5,116 bases of DNA from Actinomycetes bacterium (GTDB lineage: Bacteria; Actinomycetota; Actinomycetes; Propionibacteriales; Nocardioidaceae). Every line of letters begins with the position of its first letter. Within the stretch, counting starts at the first letter, position 1. A program made the translations under genes and the position numbers. The notes beneath the pieces are model-generated. The model worked only from the letters and a program-made list of their open reading frames with translations, did not search any database and was not told the origin of the DNA. Shown piece after piece: positions 1-5,116 of the stretch. The DNA lies in NCBI GenBank assembly GCA_023415395.1, contig JAEZKN010000557.1, forward strand, positions 1 through 5,116. The letters run 5' to 3'.

Positions 1-236
1 CCGCGCAGCTGCGCGACGGCACCGAGCTCGTCGAGGAGGTCCTCACCACCCGCGGCGGCCCGCAGCGACCGCTGTCCTTCGACGAGCTGGCCGCGAAGTT
101 CCGCGCCAACGCCGGCAGCACGCTGCCCGCGGACCGGGTCGCGGAGCTGGAGCGCGCCTGCGCCGAGATCGAGACCTGCGCCGACGTCAGCGAAGTGCTG
201 GCACCCCTGACCACTGTGGACCCGACCGAGAGGTGA
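1..236 (+). CDS. MmgE/PrpD family protein, C-terminal fragment (5' end outside window)
   Basis: The frame beginning at base 3 runs 77 codons to a TGA at 234-236; the start lies upstream of the window. The fragment reads AQLRDGTELVEEV, then a Gly-Gly-Pro turn, then PLSFDELAAKFRANAG, followed by a helical tail (ADRVAELERACAEIE) and a final ADVSEVLAPL. The 'G-x-P-x-x-PLS-x-x-E/D-L-x-x-KF' pattern and the closing helix with an 'x-D-V-x-x-L' ending are typical of the C-terminal domain of the MmgE/PrpD family, which includes 2-methylcitrate dehydratase, cis-aconitate decarboxylase-like proteins and iminodisuccinate epimerase. The catalytic part is not visible, so the actual reaction cannot be assigned. 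Its stop codon lies inside the ribosome-binding region of the following amidohydrolase gene, which suggests one operon and related substrates. Family confidence is good; specific function is unknown. Confidence 0.8.
   Translation, partial: AQLRDGTELVEEVLTTRGGPQRPLSFDELAAKFRANAGSTLPADRVAELERACAEIETCADVSEVLAPLTTVDPTER
228..235 (+). promoter_or_regulatory. Ribosome binding site that decides the amidohydrolase start
   Basis: GAGAGGTG sits 6 nt before the ATG at 242 and overlaps the stop codon of the upstream gene. An in-frame GTG at 233 would add three residues, but it lies within this Shine-Dalgarno-like sequence and would have no proper site of its own. The ATG at 242 is therefore the better start, and the overlap suggests translational coupling. 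Confidence 0.7.
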
Positions 237-241
237 ACGAC

Positions 242-1702
242 ATGACCGACCACGACCTGATCATCACGAACGCACGGGTGGTGCGCCCCGGCCACGAGCC
301 GGAGCGGCTCGACGTGGGCGTCAAGGACGGCGTGTTCACGGCGTTCGAGCCCGAGCTGGACAAGACCGGCGTCGAGGTCGTCGACGCGGGCGGCAAGCTG
401 CTCTTCCCCGGCGTCGTCGACGTGCACCAGCACTGGGGCATCTACAACGAGCTCGGCGAGGACGCCGAGAGCGAGAGCAAGGCCTCGGCGCAGGGCGGCG
501 TCACCTCGGGCATCACCTACATCCGCACCGGCGCCTACTACCTCAACCGCACCGGGCCCTACCGCGAGATCTTCCCCGACATCCTCGCCGCGACCGACGG
601 CCGCGCCTACATGGACTACGCGTTCCACGTGGCGCCGATCCTCGAGGAGCACATCGACGAGATCCCCTACCTGGTCGAGCAGGGCGTGCCGTCGTTCAAG
701 ATCTTCATGTTCTACGGCGCCCACGGCCTGCACGGCCGCTCGGCCGACCAGGGCTCGTTCCTGATGATCCCCGAGGACCAGTCCTACGACATCGCGCACT
801 TCGAGTTCGTGATGCGCGGCATCCAGCAGGCGCGGGAGGACGAGCGGTTCGCCGGCGACCGCGACGCCATCTCGCTCTCGCTGCACTGCGAGACGGCGGA
901 GATCATGCGGGCCTACACCAAGCTCGTGGAGCGCGAGGGCAAGCTGACCGGCCTGGAGGCCTACAGCGCCTCGCGGCCGCCGCACTCGGAGGGCCTGGCG
1001 ATCACCATCGCGTCGTACCTCGCCCACGAGACCGAGCTGCCCAACATCAACCTGCTCCACCTCACCTCGCGCAAGGCCATCGAGGCGGCGATGATGATGC
1101 AGGCGACGTTCCCGCACATCGACTTCCGCCGCGAGGTCACCGTCGGGCACCTGGTGGCGAACTTCCACACCGCCAACCTCGGCGGCAAGGTCAACCCGCC
1201 GCTGCGCTCGCCCGAGGACGTCGACGCGCTGTGGGAGCACCTGCTCGCCGGGAACTTCTCCTGGGTCACCTCCGACCACGCGTGCTGCAAGGAGGAGACG
1301 AAGTTCGGCGAGCCCAAGGACGACGTCTTCCTGGCCAAGTCCGGCTTCGGCGGCACCGAGTACCTCCTGCCCGGCCTCATCACCGAGGGCCGCCGGCGCG
1401 GGCTGTCGTACGGCGCCATCGCGGAGCTCACCGCGAAGAACCCGGCCGAGCGCTTCGGCCTGTCGCAGAAGGGCGACCTGGCCGTCGGCAAGGACGCCGA
1501 CTTCTGCCTGGTCGACGACGACGTGACCTACACCGTGCACGCCGAGGACTCGCTCTCGACGCAGGAGTACACGCCGTTCGAGGGCTTCGAGCTCACCGCG
1601 AAGGTCACCGACACCTACCTGCGCGGCGGAGCGATCCTCCGCGACGGCAACGTCGTCGGCGACCCGCGCGGGCAGTTCGTGAAGCGGTCCGGCCAGCGCT
1701 GA
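242..1702 (+). CDS. Amidohydrolase, dihydroorotase/hydantoinase-like (cyclic amide hydrolase)
   Basis: This 486-residue cytosolic enzyme belongs to the amidohydrolase superfamily branch that opens cyclic amides (dihydropyrimidinase, D-hydantoinase, allantoinase, dihydroorotase). It begins with the usual beta-rich segment (DLIITNARVV) and then the TIM-barrel metal motif DVHQH (H62, H64). A lysine likely to be carboxylated follows in SFKIF (K153), then H215 (LHCE), H273 (LLHLTS) and D345 (TSDHA). All six binuclear-metal ligands are thus present. The C-terminal beta sandwich includes GDLAVGKDADFCLVD (residues 411-425). Length is normal for the family. Y158 occupies the place of the substrate-binding tyrosine of D-hydantoinases (Lys+5), while the other two substrate contacts differ (N318, S367). 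The segment from K153 to H215 is about 29 residues longer than in classical hydantoinases. The MmgE/PrpD gene 5 bp upstream suggests catabolism of a cyclic or amide-containing compound; the substrate is not known. A pyrimidine-biosynthetic dihydroorotase is less likely, because no pyr genes are adjacent. Confidence 0.9.
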   Translation: MTDHDLIITNARVVRPGHEPERLDVGVKDGVFTAFEPELDKTGVEVVDAGGKLLFPGVVDVHQHWGIYNELGEDAESESKASAQGGVTSGITYIRTGAYYLNRTGPYREIFPDILAATDGRAYMDYAFHVAPILEEHIDEIPYLVEQGVPSFKIFMFYGAHGLHGRSADQGSFLMIPEDQSYDIAHFEFVMRGIQQAREDERFAGDRDAISLSLHCETAEIMRAYTKLVEREGKLTGLEAYSASRPPHSEGLAITIASYLAHETELPNINLLHLTSRKAIEAAMMMQATFPHIDFRREVTVGHLVANFHTANLGGKVNPPLRSPEDVDALWEHLLAGNFSWVTSDHACCKEETKFGEPKDDVFLAKSGFGGTEYLLPGLITEGRRRGLSYGAIAELTAKNPAERFGLSQKGDLAVGKDADFCLVDDDVTYTVHAEDSLSTQEYTPFEGFELTAKVTDTYLRGGAILRDGNVVGDPRGQFVKRSGQR

Positions 1703-1706
1703 GGGG

Positions 1707-2672
<966 letters not shown>

Positions 2673-2778
2673 GGTGTCCTCAACGTCCCGTCGTCCAGCG
2701 ACCTTCCCGGTCGCGCCGCGTATCAGCGCTCCGCGACGTTCGGAGGACCGGGCGGCACTTCCGTGACACCATCCCCCG
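2673..2778. other. Divergent intergenic region (106 bp)
   Basis: This is the only sizeable non-coding stretch in the window. It must hold the promoters, or their downstream parts, for both the leftward oxidoreductase gene and the rightward secreted-protein gene. I see no convincing -35/-10 pair on either strand. TATCAG at 2721 and the 6-bp inverted arms GTCGCG (2710-2715) and CGCGAC (2732-2737) are at the level expected by chance in such GC-rich DNA. A GGAGGA at 2742-2747 lies about 31 nt before the GTG at 2779, too far to serve as its ribosome binding site. Confidence 0.5.
2677..2681 (-). promoter_or_regulatory. Ribosome binding site of the luciferase-like gene
   Basis: On the minus strand GAGGA is followed by CACC and then the GTG start. 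The 4-nt spacing is slightly short but workable, and it supports the GTG at 2672 as the start. Confidence 0.5.
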
Positions 2779-2886
2779 GTGACTCAGCCTCGGGCGCCGC
2801 GCCTGACCCGCATCGCCTTTCGCCTGCTGGCGACCGTCCTCAGCCTGGGCGTGGTGGTCGCCGTCGCGCCACACCCCGCCGCCGCC
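2779..2886 (+). other. Predicted Sec signal peptide (residues 1-36)
   Basis: The n-region has five arginines with no acidic residue. The h-region spans about residues 16-30, and the c-region PHPAAA gives a cleavage site between A36 and D37. No twin-arginine motif or lipobox cysteine is present, so general Sec export with signal peptidase I cleavage is the best reading. Confidence 0.8.
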
Positions 2887-5116
2887 GACACCGGAGGGCG
2901 CGGGTTCTACATCCCCGGCGCGTTCCCCAAGGTCAGCGCCGAGGAGTCGCTGACGTTCCGGGCCTACATGGACGACTACACGCCGGTCCCCAAGATCACC
3001 GTCGCCACCGCGTCGGAGAGCGTGTGCACCATCACCGGCTACGACCGTGCCACCTGGAACCTCACCGTCGCGTTCCACAACGGCGGCACCTGCACGATCT
3101 GGTACGAGTACACCCGCGGCGTCGTCGCCCGGTCCGACATCCCCGTCGACGGCCACCGCCGCCAGGGGATCGCCGTCACCGACGACCCCGGCACGGTGCC
3201 CCTCAGCGCCGGCACCACCAGCTTCGTCGCCTTCTCCGACCGCGACCACGGTCCGCTCGACAGCGCCGAGGCCGTCACCCCGTCCAACGGGCACGACAAC
3301 TGCCGTGTCACCGGCTACGACCGCACCACCTACCGCGTCACGGTCGCCGTGCTGCGCGGCCCGACCTGCACCGTGCGCCTCGGCCGCCAGCAGACCGACG
3401 CCTACTACGCGACCGAACGCACCTTCCAGTTCGAGATCGCCGATCCGCGGGCCAACCAGACCATCGCGTGGACGACCCCCGCCCGCACGCCGGCGTGGGG
3501 CGACACCCCGATCACGCTGACGGGCACCTCCGACTCCGGGCTCGCGGTCACCTACACCTCGACCACACCCGACCTGTGCACCGTGGACGGCGACACGCTC
3601 CACGTTGTGGACGCCGGGGCGCTGCTCCCGAAGCTCGTCGGCTCCTGCATCGTGACCGCCACCCAGGCGGGCAACGGCCAGTGGCACCCGGCCGACCCCG
3701 TCACCCGCACGATCGAGCTGTACCCCAGCGCTCGCAACCAGTCGGTCACCTGGCACCACGACAACTTCGACTACTTCGGCGCCGGCGACGGACAGCACCT
3801 GACCCTCGACGCCACCTCGTCCTCCGGCCGCCCGGTGACCTACGAGAGCCTGACGCCCTACAACTGCACCGTGTCCGGCAACGTGGCCACCTCCAAGCCG
3901 GGCTACGTCCGCGACGTCTGCCGGGTCCGAGCCACCGCCGCCGGCGCCTACGGCTCCTGGGAGAGCGCCAGTGCCGACTGGGACTTCGTGATCCAGGCGA
4001 CGCCCCGCCCCCCGGACTACTACCCGAACCAGCTCGTCTTCCCCCAGGTCAGCGACCGCGCCGTCGTGGTCGGACCGTTCGACGTCGAAGCCCACGGCGC
4101 GCTGCCGGTCACGGTCTCCAGCCTCAGCCCCAGTGTCTGCACCGTCCACCAGCCGGTCGTCACGACCAGGGTCACCGTCGCCGTCACACCGGTCAGCGTG
4201 GGCACCTGCACGCTGCGTGCCGTCCAGGCGCAGAACCAGTACCAGCCGGCGATCGTGAAGGACCAGTCGTTCCAGATCACGGCCGGGCAGCAGACCCTCG
4301 ACTTCCCGGTCCTCGCCGACCACCACGCCACCGACGACCCGTTCCGCCTCACCGCGACGACGAGCTCCGGGCTGCCCATCACGTTCGCGAGCAGCACCAC
4401 CGGTGTGTGCACCGTGGCCGACGACCTGCTCACCCTGCACGGGACCGGCACCTGCACGGTCGCCGCCGAGGTCGGCGACAACCTGTGGGCGCCGGTCAGC
4501 GTCGAGCGGTCCTTCCAGGTCAGCCGCACACCGCAGGCCATCACCTTCCCGGCCGTCGACGACCACTCCGCCACCGCCGCGCCCATCACCCTCAACGCCA
4601 CCGCCACCTCGGGGCTGCCGGTCGCGTTCACCGGCACCACCCCGGACGTGTGCACGGTCGACGGCGACGTCGTCACCTTCACGGGCGCCGGCACGTGCAC
4701 CGTCCGAGCGCAGTCCGGCAACGACCTGTGGGCCGTCGCGACGGCGGAGCGCTCCTTCGCGGTGGACGCCGCACGTCACAGCGTCGAGTTCGCCACCATC
4801 CCCGACCGCCCCGCCGACGCCGGCCCGTTCGACCTCACCGCCGCCACCACCTCGGGTCTGCCTGTGACGTTCACCAGCACCACGCCGAACGTCTGCGCGG
4901 TCACCGGCACCGCGGTCACCTTGCGAGGAGTCGGCACTTGCACGATCCGCGCGGCCGCCGGCAACGCCCTGTGGGCGACCGAGACCGTCGAGCGTTCCTT
5001 CGAGGTCACCGCTGCAGCGCCGACCATCGCGCCCCAGGTGATCGACTTCTCCGCCATCGAGGACCCCCTGGTCCTCGACGACCCGTTCCGCCTCACGGCC
5101 CGCGCCCCCTCCGGCC
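2779..5116 (+). CDS. Secreted multi-domain Ig-like repeat protein with paired cysteines (3' end outside window)
   Basis: The frame from GTG 2779 stays open to the right edge (779 full codons plus one base). An in-frame TGA at 2764-2766 limits how far upstream it can start. Residues 1-36 form a Sec signal peptide: basic start (PRAPRLTRIAFR), hydrophobic core (LLATVLSLGVVVAVA) and an AAA-DT cleavage site. The rest is Thr/Val/Ser-rich beta-sandwich modules: two N-terminal units (about 41-224), three irregular units (226-503), three uniform 81-residue units (504-746) and the start of another (from about 751). The uniform units carry SGLPVTF, VCTV, GTCTV, LWA and ERSF landmarks, as in many bacterial Ig-like repeat surface proteins. 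All 16 cysteines fall two per module, suggesting disulfides formed outside the cytoplasm. No catalytic motif is visible. A role in the envelope, adhesion or as a stalk is inferred; an anchor, if any, lies beyond the window. Translation may be weak or leaderless, since no ribosome binding site is seen near the GTG. Confidence 0.88.
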   Translation, partial: MTQPRAPRLTRIAFRLLATVLSLGVVVAVAPHPAAADTGGRGFYIPGAFPKVSAEESLTFRAYMDDYTPVPKITVATASESVCTITGYDRATWNLTVAFHNGGTCTIWYEYTRGVVARSDIPVDGHRRQGIAVTDDPGTVPLSAGTTSFVAFSDRDHGPLDSAEAVTPSNGHDNCRVTGYDRTTYRVTVAVLRGPTCTVRLGRQQTDAYYATERTFQFEIADPRANQTIAWTTPARTPAWGDTPITLTGTSDSGLAVTYTSTTPDLCTVDGDTLHVVDAGALLPKLVGSCIVTATQAGNGQWHPADPVTRTIELYPSARNQSVTWHHDNFDYFGAGDGQHLTLDATSSSGRPVTYESLTPYNCTVSGNVATSKPGYVRDVCRVRATAAGAYGSWESASADWDFVIQATPRPPDYYPNQLVFPQVSDRAVVVGPFDVEAHGALPVTVSSLSPSVCTVHQPVVTTRVTVAVTPVSVGTCTLRAVQAQNQYQPAIVKDQSFQITAGQQTLDFPVLADHHATDDPFRLTATTSSGLPITFASSTTGVCTVADDLLTLHGTGTCTVAAEVGDNLWAPVSVERSFQVSRTPQAITFPAVDDHSATAAPITLNATATSGLPVAFTGTTPDVCTVDGDVVTFTGAGTCTVRAQSGNDLWAVATAERSFAVDAARHSVEFATIPDRPADAGPFDLTAATTSGLPVTFTSTTPNVCAVTGTAVTLRGVGTCTIRAAAGNALWATETVERSFEVTAAAPTIAPQVIDFSAIEDPLVLDDPFRLTARAPSG
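2899..3450 (+). repeat. Two related N-terminal modules (residues about 41-224)
   Basis: The two modules differ from the downstream Ig-like units but match each other. Each has a first cysteine followed by TGYDR (C83 TITGYDRATWNLTVAF; C175 RVTGYDRTTYRVTVAV), then a Gly-rich turn and TCT (C105, C197). The cysteine spacing is 22 in both, and the first cysteines are 92 residues apart. They appear to be an internal duplication of one beta-rich domain, related to the later units by the C...G-x-TCT pattern. Confidence 0.7.
3454..4287 (+). repeat. Three irregular Ig-like modules (residues 226-503)
   Basis: The units begin at NQTIAW (226), NQSVTW (320) and NQLVFP (417). Each follows the order NQ-x-V/I, a polar loop, a SSG/DSG or GAL turn then PVT or AVT, C-T-V, and a second Cys strand. 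Cysteine pairs are 267/290, 363/381 and 454/477, with spacings of 23, 18 and 23. The units vary in length by several residues and have longer loops between the cysteines than the downstream units, so they are older or less constrained copies. Confidence 0.75.
4288..5016 (+). repeat. Three uniform 81-residue (243-bp) Ig-like tandem modules
   Basis: Units at residues 504-584, 585-665 and 666-746 have no length change between them. Landmarks recur every 81 residues: first Cys 544/625/706, second Cys 559/640/721, Trp 570/651/732 and the E of ERSF at 576/657/738. Within each unit the order is hydrophobic F strand, PF/I-x-LTA, SGLPV, VCTV, GTCT, LWA, ERSF-x-V. The DNA of the units is clearly diverged, so this is not a very recent amplification. 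Confidence 0.85.
5032..5116 (+). repeat. Start of a further Ig-like module, cut by the window edge
   Basis: After a Pro/Ala linker (AAAPTIAP, about residues 744-752), a new unit begins with QVIDF and reaches DDPFRLTARAPSG, matching DDPFRLTATTSSG of the 504-584 unit. The array therefore continues outside the window, and its total length cannot be judged. Confidence 0.75.

Noticed and set aside
233..241. Upstream GTG start for the amidohydrolase
   Set aside because: This GTG sits inside the Shine-Dalgarno-like GAGAGGTG and would have no ribosome binding site of its own; the ATG at 242 has good spacing.
961..1491. 176-codon minus-strand frame inside the amidohydrolase
   Set aside because: It lies wholly within a gene whose metal ligands and family motifs are clear. 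The minus translation shows no domain and is a shadow.
2710..2737. Inverted repeat GTCGCG / CGCGAC as an operator in the divergent region
   Set aside because: The arms are only 6 bp with a 16-base gap and do not extend. Such pairs are expected by chance in DNA this GC-rich.
4020..4721. 233-codon minus-strand frame in the repeat region
   Set aside because: Its apparent repetitiveness is the mirror of the + strand repeats, and no export signal or domain is seen.
2680..4779. 699-codon open frame on the minus strand
   Set aside because: Its translation is low-complexity Gly/Val/Asp/Arg-rich sequence without recognisable domains, as expected opposite a GC3-rich gene. The + strand frame over the same DNA has a signal peptide, ordered repeats and paired cysteines.

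Overview
The window is very GC-rich, and codon third positions are almost all G or C. Two of the three visible start codons are GTG. Together with the gene families present, this points to a high-GC actinomycete (Actinomycetota); I cannot name a genus with confidence.

Layout from left to right: (1) the last 77 codons of a + strand MmgE/PrpD-family gene, ending at 236; (2) five bases later, a + strand amidohydrolase of the dihydroorotase/hydantoinase type (242-1702), with all six expected binuclear-metal ligands; (3) converging on it with only 4 bp between the stop codons, a - strand luciferase-like flavin-dependent oxidoreductase (2672 to 1707, GTG start); (4) a 106-bp divergent intergenic region; (5) a + strand reading frame with a GTG start at 2779 that runs open through the right edge of the window (779 complete codons visible). 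It encodes a secreted protein with a Sec signal peptide followed by a long array of Ig-like beta-sandwich repeats, each carrying one pair of cysteines.

The first two genes look like one translationally coupled catabolic unit: a dehydratase/epimerase-type PrpD protein plus a cyclic-amide hydrolase. The substrate is not evident. The oxidoreductase and the surface/secreted repeat protein are divergently oriented and show no clear functional link to that unit or to each other.

The most interesting element is the repeat protein. It occupies almost half the window, has 16 cysteines that fall exactly two per module, and shows a gradient from irregular N-terminal modules to three near-uniform 81-residue modules at the C-terminal side of the visible part. 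A 699-codon open frame on the opposite strand of the same DNA is judged to be a shadow. I found no tRNA, rRNA, CRISPR array, insertion sequence or convincing terminator.
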